Assembly (NCBI GenBank): GCA_905209455.1
Contig: CAJLTA010000037.1
Span: forward strand, 1 to 13,350
Length of the DNA stretch: 13,350 nt
Direction of reading: 5' to 3'
Source of the DNA: an uncultured Collinsella sp.
GTDB lineage: Bacteria; Actinomycetota; Coriobacteriia; Coriobacteriales; Coriobacteriaceae
Of this stretch, positions 6,761-13,350 are shown piece after piece. Position 1 is the stretch's first letter; each line of letters begins with the position of its first letter. Under the pieces are notes generated by a model, which had not been told where the DNA came from, did not search any database, and saw only the letters and a program-made list of their open reading frames with translations. The position numbers and the translations under genes were made by a program.

Positions 6761-8185
6761 GTGGTCTTCGCCCCCCAGGGAAAACATACGCTGTCGCACC
6801 GCGTTTTTGTGACGATCTTTGTCTGCGCCATGGCGGTTATCGTGGCGTTTACGGTGCTGGGTGCGTTCTTTGTGCAAAACACCTTGGCGGATGCCACGAG
6901 TGCCAACCTGGCGCAAGAAACCGAGCTCATTGCTGCCGCCCTCGACGAGCAGCAGGAGCCCATCCCGTTCTTGCGTAGCCTCGATCGAGAGGACTTGCGC
7001 ATCACGCTGATTAACAAGGATGGATCGGTTGCCTACGACAACGAGGCGTCGCCTTCCACACTGCCCAACCATGGCGATCGCCCCGAGGTCATCGAGGCCT
7101 TTGAGAGTGGTTCGGGTTCCGCGGAGCGCGCAAGCTCTACGCTCGACGAGATTATGCTGTATCGCGCCGTCGCCCTTGATAACGGCCAGGTTGTCCGCTT
7201 GGCGCAGGCCCAGCCTGGCGTTGCGGCGATTTTGCTGTCGATGGTGGCGCCGATGCTGCTTATCGCAGCAGCGGGTGCGGTACTCTCGTTTTTTATGGCG
7301 CGCCGCGAGTCCCGTGCCATCATCGCGCCTTTGCAAGAGGTGGATTTGGACCACCCACGCCGTAGCTATGAGCACGCCTATGCCGAGATGGTCCCCATGC
7401 TTGAGCGTATTGAGTCGCAGCGCCAGGAGCTCAAGCGCCAAATGGCGGTGCTGGCGGACAACGACCGTATGCGCCGCGAGTTCACGGCGAATATCACCCA
7501 TGAGCTCAAGACGCCGCTTACGGCGATTTCGGGCTATGCCGAGCTCATCGCAAACGGCATGGTCGAGGGCGAGGGCGACCTGCGCAACTTTGGCGGTCGC
7601 ATCTATCGTGAGGCGGGCCGCTTGGCAGCGCTTGTCAACGATATCCTTACGCTGTCTAACTTGGACGAGGCCGAGCGTGCAGCTGAGGGCGAGGCGGTGC
7701 CCATTGGGTCCACGGAGCCTATTGAGCTCTCGCGTGCCATCTACGCGGTCGAGCAGCGTCTTGAACAGGTCGCCCGTCAGGCGAATGTGACGATAAGTCA
7801 TGAGACCAAGCCTGTGGTCATCGAGGGCGTGTCGCGCTTGATTGACGAGCTCATCTATAATCTGGCAAGCAACGCCATCCGCTACAATCGACCCGGCGGT
7901 ACGGTTACGCTGCAGTGCGGCACCAACGACGAAGGCCATCCGTTCCTTGCGGTCGCCGACACGGGAATCGGTATCGCGCCTGAAGAACAGGGCAAGGTAT
8001 TTGAGCGGTTCTATCGCGTGGACAAGAGTAGGTCCAAGGCACGCGGCGGAACCGGTCTGGGGCTTGCCATTGTCAAGCATGCGGCCCTGTATCATCACGC
8101 CACGCTCGATCTGTCGAGCGAGTTGGGCGTGGGAACCACCATTACGGTGACGTTTCCCATACAGCAGGACGAGCCATTCGCATAG
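6761..8185 (+). CDS. PhoR-type sensor histidine kinase
   Basis: The 474-residue kinase has a first membrane helix (about 14-38), an extracytoplasmic domain of about 115 residues with a PAS-like ITLINKDGSVAYDN segment, and a second helix (about 154-179). The kinase core follows: phosphoacceptor His247 (NITHELKTPLTAISGYAE), N box (YNLASNAIRYN, 366-376), G1 DTGIGI (400-405), F box (VFERFYRVD) and G2 GGTGLGLAIVKH (429-440). It starts with GTG three bases after the regulator stop, with GGAGGAG (6748-6754) six bases upstream. Unlike the first kinase in the window it has a real outside sensor domain. It presumably phosphorylates the regulator encoded before it; phosphate sensing is inferred from pstB. 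Confidence 0.93.
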   Translation: MVFAPQGKHTLSHRVFVTIFVCAMAVIVAFTVLGAFFVQNTLADATSANLAQETELIAAALDEQQEPIPFLRSLDREDLRITLINKDGSVAYDNEASPSTLPNHGDRPEVIEAFESGSGSAERASSTLDEIMLYRAVALDNGQVVRLAQAQPGVAAILLSMVAPMLLIAAAGAVLSFFMARRESRAIIAPLQEVDLDHPRRSYEHAYAEMVPMLERIESQRQELKRQMAVLADNDRMRREFTANITHELKTPLTAISGYAELIANGMVEGEGDLRNFGGRIYREAGRLAALVNDILTLSNLDEAERAAEGEAVPIGSTEPIELSRAIYAVEQRLEQVARQANVTISHETKPVVIEGVSRLIDELIYNLASNAIRYNRPGGTVTLQCGTNDEGHPFLAVADTGIGIAPEEQGKVFERFYRVDKSRSKARGGTGLGLAIVKHAALYHHATLDLSSELGVGTTITVTFPIQQDEPFA

Positions 8186-8209
8186 CGATATAACATAGAT
8201 ATTGATGCA

Positions 8210-8252
8210 GACGCCGCATTTGACTTTCGGGTGCGGCGTTGTTGTGCAATTT
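8210..8252 (+). terminator. Probable terminator after the PhoR-type kinase gene
   Basis: ACGCCGCA (8211-8218) pairs perfectly with TGCGGCGT (8232-8239), extendable at both ends by G-T pairs, around an 11-base loop. The sequence after it is T-rich (TGTTGTGCAATTTT) but not a clean T run. It lies 25 bases after the kinase stop and would separate the signalling operon from the polysaccharide operon. Confidence 0.65.
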
Positions 8253-8304
8253 TACGATTGCTTCCGACATTTTTACAGGAGAGCCTGTTTCTTATGTATA
8301 GAGT

Positions 8305-8333
8305 TTGGTCTCGGTAAAAAGATGCGATAACAT
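8305..8333 (+). promoter_or_regulatory. Possible promoter of the Wzz/kinase/phosphatase operon
   Basis: TTGGTC (8305-8310) and TAACAT (8328-8333) are separated by exactly 17 bases and match three and four consensus bases. They would give a leader of about 40 bases before the ATG at 8381. A second, weaker pair lies upstream (TTTACA 8272-8277 with TATGTA 8293-8298), next to a small inverted repeat ACAGG/CCTGT (8275-8288). Confidence 0.4.
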
Positions 8334-8380
8334 ACGGACAGTTTTGTCAATCCGAACTGGGGAAATGAAAGGCAAGCTGC

Positions 8381-9037
8381 ATGACCCTTCTCGAACTGTT
8401 CCAGCTGCTGAAGAAGCACCTTCAGCTGGTCATCACCCTTCCGGTGGTCTGCGCGATCGCCATGGGCATCGTGTCCTTCGTTGCGATGGACAACACCTAT
8501 ACCGCGACGACGAGCATGTACATTCTCGCCAAGACCGACGATAGCGGTCAGATGAGCTACAACGATCTCTCGGCGAGTCAGATGCTTTCCAACGATATCG
8601 CCACGCTGCTGGATAGCGATAGCGTTAAGAGCGGCGCAGCCAATGAACTGGGCCTCACCGATCTGGATGACTACAAGGTGTCTGTTTCCTCCGAGACCAC
8701 CACGCGTGTCATTACGCTTTCGGTTACCGGCACCGATGCCAAGGAGACGGCTAAGGTCGCAAAGGCCATGGCCAGCTCGGTGAGTACGGTCGCTCAGAAC
8801 GTCGGCGCTGCCCAGAGCATCAACGTTATCGACGAGGCTAAGACCCCCGAAGCCCCCAGCGGTCCCAAGCGTATGCTGTACGTTGCTGTCGCGTTCCTCG
8901 CCGGTATCTTTATCGCAGTTGCCTATGTCGTTTTGGCAGACATGCTCAATACCCGCATCCGCGGTGCCGAAGAGGCAGAAGAGCTCCTGGGCATTCCCGT
9001 TGTTGGCCGAATTCCGGCTATGAAAGGTGGTAAATAG
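8381..9037 (+). CDS. Wzz/CpsC-type polysaccharide co-polymerase (kinase activator)
   Basis: The 218-residue membrane protein has the shape of Gram-positive CpsC/YwqC proteins: a short cytoplasmic N-terminus, a first helix (about 15-36), an outside alpha/beta domain of about 125 residues, a Pro-containing approach (EAPSGPKR, 157-164), a second helix (about 165-187) and a cytoplasmic tail (RIRGAEEAEELLGIPVVGRIP). In this family the protein controls polymer chain length and its tail activates the partner tyrosine kinase. AAAGG (8368-8372) eight bases upstream sets the start. The kinase gene begins two bases after its stop, which is the usual order. No polymerase or glycosyltransferase genes are near, so the polymer it serves is unknown. 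Confidence 0.9.
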   Translation: MTLLELFQLLKKHLQLVITLPVVCAIAMGIVSFVAMDNTYTATTSMYILAKTDDSGQMSYNDLSASQMLSNDIATLLDSDSVKSGAANELGLTDLDDYKVSVSSETTTRVITLSVTGTDAKETAKVAKAMASSVSTVAQNVGAAQSINVIDEAKTPEAPSGPKRMLYVAVAFLAGIFIAVAYVVLADMLNTRIRGAEEAEELLGIPVVGRIPAMKGGK

Positions 9038-9039
9038 GC

Positions 9040-9777
9040 ATGGCTAAGGCAAAGAACACCGATAAGCTCGTTGTACAGAATGCCGCCAAGACCCTTCTGG
9101 CCAACATCCGCTTTGCGAGCGTGGACGACCCCATTCGCACCATTACCGTCACGTCCTCGATTCCCAACGAGGGCAAGTCTACGGTTTCCATCAACCTTGC
9201 CCAGGCTATCGCCACGAGCGGCAAGTCCGTGCTCCTGGTCGAGGCCGATATGCGCCGCAGGTCCCTTTCCGATATGCTCGGCGTTCGTTCGCGCGGCGGA
9301 CTCTATGCGGTCCTTTCCGAGCAGATCTCCATTGACCAGGCAATTGTCGAGACGGGTCAGAAGAACTTCTACTTCCTCGATGCCGAGCCGCATATTCCCA
9401 ATCCTGCCGACATCATCGTCTCTCACCGCTTTGCCAAGTTGGTAAAGGCACTGTCCGCCAAGTTCCAGTACGTCATCTTTGATGCTCCCCCGGTCGGCAC
9501 CTTCATCGATGCTGCCGAGATTGCCAGCCTGACCGACGGTACGCTGTTCGTGGTGCGCGAGGACTTCACCAAGCGCGAGGAGGCACTCAACGCTATCGGC
9601 CAGCTTAAGAAGTCCGAGAAGGTCAAGCTCATCGGTACCGTCATGAACTACTGCGAGACCGAGACCAGCGAGTACTACTACTCCTACTACACCAAGGACG
9701 GTAAGAAGGTTAAGAAGGGCTCCGACGATCAGGGGACTTCCAAAAAGGGCATCTTCACCAACCGAGCAAACGTTTAG
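9040..9777 (+). CDS. CpsD/YwqD-type bacterial tyrosine kinase
   Basis: This 245-residue BY-kinase phosphorylates itself and regulates polysaccharide assembly with the membrane protein encoded before it. It has Walker A SSIPNEGKST (39-48, Lys46), Walker A' LLVEADMRR (65-73, Asp70) and Walker B VIFDAPP (145-151, Asp148). A C-terminal tyrosine cluster, EYYYSYY (211-217), is the expected autophosphorylation tail. Asn replaces the more common Gly in the Walker A loop, and Glu replaces Asp in the common IDAD form of A'; neither is the catalytic residue. The ribosome site AAAGGTGG lies inside the end of the preceding gene, so translation is coupled. After the tyrosines the tail continues for 28 mostly Lys/Gly/Ser residues. 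Confidence 0.93.
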   Translation: MAKAKNTDKLVVQNAAKTLLANIRFASVDDPIRTITVTSSIPNEGKSTVSINLAQAIATSGKSVLLVEADMRRRSLSDMLGVRSRGGLYAVLSEQISIDQAIVETGQKNFYFLDAEPHIPNPADIIVSHRFAKLVKALSAKFQYVIFDAPPVGTFIDAAEIASLTDGTLFVVREDFTKREEALNAIGQLKKSEKVKLIGTVMNYCETETSEYYYSYYTKDGKKVKKGSDDQGTSKKGIFTNRANV

Positions 9778-9794
9778 TTGATTAAGGCTGACCT

Positions 9795-10445
9795 ATGCGT
9801 GACATTCATTGCCATATCTTGCCGGGTGTAGACGACGGCGCCGCCGATCTCGATGAGAGCTTGGCGATGCTCGAGGCTGCCAAGCGGGCCGGTGTAACCA
9901 GAATCGTTTGCACTCCTCACTGCCGTGATCCCTATTTTGATTACGACAAGATGTGGGATGCCTTTGAGCTGCTGCGTGATAACGCTGACGGTTTTCCGCT
10001 CCAGATGGGCTTCGAGGTCAACCATCGAAAGCTCGTTGAACTTGGTATCGATGCCGCGGAGCACTTGCATTTCGATGGAACCAACGAGTTTCTGCTCGAG
10101 CTTTCGACACATGCCGATGCGTATGCGTTTAGAGAGTACGAGAACACGATTTACGATTTGCAGTGCCGTGGCTACCAGGTGATCATCGCTCATCCTGAGC
10201 GCTATCGTGCGGTTCAAAAGGATGTAAGCGTGGCGGAGCGCCTGGTCGATATGGGCTGCAAGCTGCAGGCTTCGGCGGACTTTATTGCCGGCGGTCGCTT
10301 TGGTCGCGAGAAAAAGCCGGCACAGCGCCTGTTCGATCAGAACCTGTACAGCTTCATCGCGAGCGATGCCCATAACGTGGGTCATTACGACTGCCTGGCG
10401 AAGGCTCGCGCGAAGTTTAGCGTACGCGGAGCTCATTTTCGCTAA
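9795..10445 (+). CDS. CpsB/YwqE-type tyrosine-protein phosphatase (PHP family), short form
   Basis: The 216-residue enzyme is a metal-dependent phosphatase that reverses the tyrosine kinase. The metal-binding motifs are complete: Asp3-His5-His7 (DIHCHILPGVDDG), TPH with His42, GFEV with Glu74, HPERY with His133 and SDAHN with Asp191 and His193. It begins 17 bases after the kinase stop, with AAGG (9783-9786) as ribosome site. Family members I know are about 240-255 residues; this one stops about 23 residues after the last motif, so the usual C-terminal helices are shortened. The catalytic core is intact, so I regard it as active. It closes the three-gene module. Confidence 0.92.
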   Translation: MRDIHCHILPGVDDGAADLDESLAMLEAAKRAGVTRIVCTPHCRDPYFDYDKMWDAFELLRDNADGFPLQMGFEVNHRKLVELGIDAAEHLHFDGTNEFLLELSTHADAYAFREYENTIYDLQCRGYQVIIAHPERYRAVQKDVSVAERLVDMGCKLQASADFIAGGRFGREKKPAQRLFDQNLYSFIASDAHNVGHYDCLAKARAKFSVRGAHFR

Positions 10446-10448
10446 AAT
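10443..10448 (+). promoter_or_regulatory. Possible -10 box for the acetyltransferase gene
   Basis: TAAAAT (five of six consensus bases) overlaps the phosphatase stop codon and lies 37 bases before the acetyltransferase ATG. No convincing -35 box is seen, so the gene may equally be read from the operon upstream. Confidence 0.3.
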
Positions 10449-10484
10449 CTGTCCCTAACGTTCGCATTGAATGAAAGGGCAGCC

Positions 10485-10985
10485 ATGGATATCCAACTTA
10501 AGACGGGATGCTTTGATGACGCGGCGTTGGTGCGCCGCGTCATTTTTATGGACGAGCAGGGCTACGAGAATGAGTTCGACGCTATCGACGAGGATCCGAA
10601 CTGCATTCATGTGACGCTCTATGTAGACGGCGAGCTTGCCGGTTGCTCGCGCGTGTTTCCCGAAGAGCTTGAGCGCGCGGCTGACGCAGAGGCTCCGGTG
10701 TCGCCGGCGTGCGACTTGGACGAAGGTGTCGCGGCGGGGGAGACCTACATTATGGGGCGCGTGGCCGTGCTGCCGAGCATGCGCCGTCGCGGTTTGGCGA
10801 GCAAGATTGTCGAGGCCAGTGATACGTGCGCGCGTGATGCCGGCGCCAAGCTCATTAAGCTGCATGCTCAGGAATACGTGCTGCCGCTCTATGCCAAGGC
10901 GGGCTACACGCAGATTGCCCCGGTGGACTACGAAGACGAGGGCCAGCCTCATGCCTGGATGGCCAAGCGCGTAGATGGCAGATAG
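10485..10985 (+). CDS. GNAT-family N-acetyltransferase, ElaA/YjcF-like
   Basis: The 166-residue protein moves an acetyl group from acetyl-CoA to an unknown amine. It shows the ElaA/YjcF layout: an early FMDEQGYENEFD segment (21-32) and IHVTLYVDGELAGCSRV; the acetyl-CoA-binding stretch GRVAVLPSMRRRGLASKIVE (91-110); LHAQEYVLPLYAKAGY (126-141); and a closing DEGQPHAWM (151-159). A Glu/Ala-rich loop (about 60-86) is longer than usual. AAAGGG (10474-10479) five bases upstream sets the ATG; a TTG at 10467 lies before that site and is unlikely. It follows the phosphatase gene by 39 bases but shares no obvious function with it. Confidence 0.9.
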   Translation: MDIQLKTGCFDDAALVRRVIFMDEQGYENEFDAIDEDPNCIHVTLYVDGELAGCSRVFPEELERAADAEAPVSPACDLDEGVAAGETYIMGRVAVLPSMRRRGLASKIVEASDTCARDAGAKLIKLHAQEYVLPLYAKAGYTQIAPVDYEDEGQPHAWMAKRVDGR

Positions 10986-11008
10986 GAACGTTCCTTTCCT
11001 GCCGGCAG
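10984..11008. repeat. Two adjacent perfect palindromes after the acetyltransferase gene
   Basis: AGGAACGTTCCT (10984-10995) overlaps the stop codon, and CTGCCGGCAG (10999-11008) follows three bases later. Neither has a T run or a loop, so they are poor terminators. They may be protein sites or chance. Confidence 0.35.
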
Positions 11009-11095
11009 TTTGGGACACTCCTTGGCAATTGGCGCATCAGAGCGCTCGGACATACAGTTTTTCGATTCCGTATGTATATATGCGCGTTAATGGGT

Positions 11096-11103
11096 TATAA
11101 AAT
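11096..11103 (+). promoter_or_regulatory. Likely -10 region for htpG
   Basis: TATAAAAT contains TATAAA and TAAAAT, both five of six consensus bases, in the most A/T-rich stretch of the gap. The -35 region (around 11073-11080) is an alternating TA run with no good hexamer. Predicted transcript start is near 11108. No CIRCE or HAIR heat-shock operator was found in 10986-11187. Confidence 0.45.
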
Positions 11104-11132
11104 CTAAGTCTGAACATAGCAGGTCTGCGATG

Positions 11133-11157
11133 CGGCTCGGGCGACCGAGCCGTTTTT
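11133..11157 (+). terminator. Strong intrinsic terminator inside the htpG leader
   Basis: An 8-bp perfect stem CGGCTCGG/CCGAGCCG (11133-11140 with 11145-11152) is capped by GCGA, a GNRA tetraloop, and followed at once by five T (11153-11157). It lies 30 bases before the htpG start and downstream of the only visible promoter. It may end transcripts from the acetyltransferase gene, or act as an attenuator for htpG. GTCTGC (11123-11128) can also pair with GCGGAC (11158-11163), enclosing the hairpin. Confidence 0.75.
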
Positions 11158-11187
11158 GCGGACAGGGGTAGCGCGAAAGGACTGCAC

Positions 11188-13212
11188 ATGCGTCAATTTA
11201 AGACCGAGAGCAAAAAACTGCTCGACCTCATGATCAACTCCATCTACACCAATAAAGAAATCTTCCTGCGCGAGCTTATCTCTAACGCGAGCGACGCCGT
11301 CGACAAGCTCAACTTTAAGAGCCTGCAGGACCCGAGCGTCAAGATCGACCAGGGCGACCTGGCCATTCGCGTCTCCTTTGATAAAGACGCCCGCACCATT
11401 ACCATCTCGGATAACGGCATTGGCATGACCGCCGAGGAGCTGGAGCGCAATCTGGGCACCATCGCCCATTCCGGCTCCGAGGAGTTTAAGACCGAGAACG
11501 CCGAGCAGCAGGGCTCCGATGTCGACATCATCGGTCAGTTTGGCGTGGGCTTCTACTCGGCTTTTATGGTCGCCAGCCATGTGAAGGTCGTCAGCCGCGC
11601 CTACGGCGAGGATGTCGCCCATGTGTGGGAATCCGACGGTCTTGAGGGCTACACCATCGAGGACGGCGAGCGCGCCGAGCACGGTACCGATGTCATCCTG
11701 ACGCTGCGCGAGAACGAGAAGCTCGATGCCGACGGCGAGGCCGAGACCTACGATCGCTTCCTGACCGAGTGGGGTCTCAAGAGCCTGATTCAGCAGTACA
11801 GTAACTATGTGCGTTACCCGATCCAGATGATGGTGTCCAAGAGCCGCCAGAAACCCAAGCCCGAGGACGCCGGCGACGATTACAAGCCCGAGTACGAGGA
11901 CTACCAGGAGCTCGAGACCGTCAATTCCATGACACCGATCTGGAAGAAGCACAGCTCCGATGTCGAGCAGAAGGACTACGACGAGTTCTACAAGTCCACG
12001 TTCCACGACTTTGACGATCCTGCGCGCACCATCAGCTTCCACGCCGAGGGCACGCTCGAGTATGACGCCCTGCTGTTTGTGCCGGGACGCGCGCCGTTCG
12101 ATCTGTACAGCAAGGACTACGAGAAGGGTCTGGCGCTCTACAGCTCCAACGTCCTGATCATGGAGAAGTGCGACGACCTGCTGCCCGACTACTACAACTT
12201 TGTCCGCGGCGTCGTGGATTCCGCCGACGTGTCGCTCAACATCTCGCGCGAGACGCTGCAGCAGAACCGTCAGCTCAAGGCCATCGCCAAGCGTGTGGAA
12301 AAGAAGATTACCGCCGACCTTGAGGATATGCGTGACAACGACCGCGAGGCCTACGAGAAGTTCTTTGAGAACTTTGGCCGCGGTCTTAAGTACGGCATCT
12401 ACTCGAGCTATGGCATGAAGGCCGATGAGCTCGCCGACCTGTTGCTGTTCTGGTCTGCCAAGGAACAGAAGATGATTACCCTGGCCGAGTATGCCAAGGG
12501 CATGCCTGAGGATCAGAAGGCCATCTACTACGCCGCCGGCGACTCGCGTGAGCGCTTGGCCAAGATGCCCGTGGTAAAGGGCGTGCTCGACCGCGGCTAT
12601 GACGTGCTGCTGCTGACGCAGGATGTGGATGAGTTCACGTTCCAGGCTATGCGTGAGTACGTTGCCGCCGATATGCCCAAGATCTACGAGGACGATGCTG
12701 CCCGCGAGGCTGCCGAGAAGGCTGTGGCCGACGGTGCCGAGCCCGAGGTCGAGGATCGTCATCTAGAGCTCAAGAACGTTGCGACCGGTGATCTTGACCT
12801 GGCGACCGAGGACGAGAAGAAGGAGGCCGAGGACGCCACCAAGGAGAACGAGGACCTCTTTAGCGCTATGAAGGAGGCGCTCGGTGACAAGGTCGAGAAA
12901 GTCGCCGTCTCCGCGCGCCTGACCGATGCCCCCGCTTGTATCACCACCGAGGGCCCACTTTCGCTCGAGATGGAGAAGGTGCTCCAGAAGGGACCCGAGG
13001 GCGCGCCCGACGGCATGCCCAAGAGCCAACGCGTGCTCGAGCTCAACGCCAAGCACCCGGTCTTTGACAAGCTTGTCGCTGCCCAGAAGGCAGGCGACGC
13101 CGACAAGATCAAGCAGTACTCTGGTCTGCTCTACGATCAGGCCCTGCTGGTCGAGGGCATCCTCCCCGAGGACCCCGTTGCCTTCGCGGCGGCTGTTTGC
13201 AACTTGATGTAG
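11188..13212 (+). CDS. htpG: Molecular chaperone HtpG (bacterial Hsp90)
   Basis: The 674-residue ATP-dependent cytosolic chaperone works as a dimer and remodels client proteins. The N-terminal ATPase domain has Glu29 and Asn33 (LRELISNASDA), Asp75 (DNGIGM, 75-80), GTIAHSGS and the lid sequence FGVGFYSAF (from 118). The middle domain holds NISRETLQ with the catalytic Arg354. The C-terminal dimerisation domain includes ARLTDAPACI and a final NPM-free helical end (LLYDQALLVEGILPEDP). It is longer than the 624-residue Escherichia coli protein, mainly through acidic inserts around residues 490-560. AAAGGA (11176-11181) six bases upstream sets the ATG. It stands alone between the acetyltransferase and tandem hairpins, behind a leader terminator. 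Confidence 0.97.
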   Translation: MRQFKTESKKLLDLMINSIYTNKEIFLRELISNASDAVDKLNFKSLQDPSVKIDQGDLAIRVSFDKDARTITISDNGIGMTAEELERNLGTIAHSGSEEFKTENAEQQGSDVDIIGQFGVGFYSAFMVASHVKVVSRAYGEDVAHVWESDGLEGYTIEDGERAEHGTDVILTLRENEKLDADGEAETYDRFLTEWGLKSLIQQYSNYVRYPIQMMVSKSRQKPKPEDAGDDYKPEYEDYQELETVNSMTPIWKKHSSDVEQKDYDEFYKSTFHDFDDPARTISFHAEGTLEYDALLFVPGRAPFDLYSKDYEKGLALYSSNVLIMEKCDDLLPDYYNFVRGVVDSADVSLNISRETLQQNRQLKAIAKRVEKKITADLEDMRDNDREAYEKFFENFGRGLKYGIYSSYGMKADELADLLLFWSAKEQKMITLAEYAKGMPEDQKAIYYAAGDSRERLAKMPVVKGVLDRGYDVLLLTQDVDEFTFQAMREYVAADMPKIYEDDAAREAAEKAVADGAEPEVEDRHLELKNVATGDLDLATEDEKKEAEDATKENEDLFSAMKEALGDKVEKVAVSARLTDAPACITTEGPLSLEMEKVLQKGPEGAPDGMPKSQRVLELNAKHPVFDKLVAAQKAGDADKIKQYSGLLYDQALLVEGILPEDPVAFAAAVCNLM

Positions 13213-13219
13213 TTAGGTA

Positions 13220-13305
13220 GTTACGCGGTTTTACCAAACCGCGTAACGGCTCGACGCTGCCCTCAGTTCCGCCGTTCTAACGAACGGCGGACCAGTCGAC
13301 GCTGC
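13220..13305 (+). repeat. Tandem pair of related hairpins with compensatory changes and identical tails
   Basis: Unit 1 (13220-13260) is a perfect 12-bp stem, GTTACGCGGTTT/AAACCGCGTAAC, with loop TACC, then GGC and the tail TCGACGCTGC. Unit 2 (13266-13305) is a stem of the same plan with loop TAAC, then AG and the same tail. Aligned without gaps, 20 of 28 hairpin positions agree. Six of the eight differences form three swapped base pairs (A-T to C-G, G-C to C-G, T-A to C-G), so pairing is kept; the second pair of unit 2 is lost (T with C). Neither has a T run, so these are not ordinary terminators. They fill the gap between htpG and the next start codon. A structured RNA, a REP-like element or a duplicated operator are all possible. 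Confidence 0.75.
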
Positions 13306-13336
13306 GCGGGCGCCAGAGCGACAACTTGTCATTCAA

Positions 13337-13350
13337 AGAGGACGGCATGA
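13337..13350 (+). other. Possible ribosome site and start codon of the next gene
   Basis: AGAGGA (13337-13342) lies four bases before an ATG at 13347, where the window ends. Just upstream is an 11-base inverted repeat, GACAACTTGTC (13320-13330). Only one codon is visible, so the product cannot be named. Confidence 0.4.

Noticed and set aside
5909..8098. 729-codon open frame on the - strand opposite the PhoB/PhoR-type genes
   Set aside because: It is antisense to two genes with full catalytic motifs, its translation is rich in Arg/His/Leu/Gly without recognisable domains, and such long frames are common opposite GC-rich genes.
8305..8544. Small + strand frame overlapping the start of the Wzz-type gene
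   Set aside because: It runs out of frame into a well-supported gene and encodes no recognisable peptide.
10986..11187. CIRCE or HAIR heat-shock operator before htpG
   Set aside because: I looked for TTAGCACTC/GAGTGCTAA and CTTGAGT/ACTCAAG style repeats and found none.
11104..12762. 552-codon open frame on the - strand opposite htpG
   Set aside because: It mirrors the codon bias of htpG, gives a low-complexity Leu/Val/Gly/His protein, and has no ribosome site or promoter of its own.
13220..13247. First downstream hairpin as an ordinary intrinsic terminator of htpG
   Set aside because: The stem is strong, but GGCTCGAC follows instead of a T run, and a related second unit shows it is part of a repeat.

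Overview
The window looks like chromosomal DNA from a fairly GC-rich member of the Coriobacteriia, most likely Collinsella or a close relative. That placement is an inference from gene content, codon use and the feel of the proteins; no search was run. No rRNA, tRNA, CRISPR array, insertion sequence or transposase was seen. Eleven complete protein genes are supported, ten on the + strand and one on the - strand, and the first codon of a possible twelfth lies at the right edge.

Left part (1-1500): an accessory-looking gene for a TM2-domain membrane protein with a very basic N-terminal segment and an unrecognised C-terminal half. It is visibly less GC-rich than its neighbours, uses rarer codons, and is flanked by a 12-bp inverted repeat. 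It converges on a - strand D-alanyl-D-alanine carboxypeptidase gene that ends in a clear intrinsic terminator.

Envelope and phosphate signalling (1488-8185): the secreted carboxypeptidase is divergent from an OmpR-type response regulator and a VanS-like four-helix sensor kinase, so cell-wall sensing is a reasonable guess. Next comes pstB (phosphate ABC transporter ATPase) without pstSCA or phoU beside it, followed by a second, PhoB/PhoP-type regulator and a PhoR-type kinase with an extracytoplasmic sensor loop. This looks like a phosphate-starvation circuit. Candidate operators (an 11-bp-period direct repeat, a PHO-box-like repeat, a 7-bp inverted repeat and a 14-bp palindrome) lie in the gaps.

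Polysaccharide control module (8381-10445): a Wzz/CpsC-type chain-length protein, a CpsD-type bacterial tyrosine kinase with a C-terminal tyrosine cluster, and a short CpsB-type PHP phosphatase form one operon. There are no glycosyltransferases, polymerase or flippase next to it. The operon starts behind a terminator and its own promoter.

Right part (10485-13350): an ElaA-like GNAT acetyltransferase, then htpG (Hsp90). The htpG leader holds a strong intrinsic terminator between the only visible promoter and the start codon. Downstream of htpG lie two tandem hairpins, 46 nt apart, that differ at three base pairs by compensatory changes and are each followed by the same 10-nt tail. This is the best candidate in the window for an undescribed structured RNA or repeat element.
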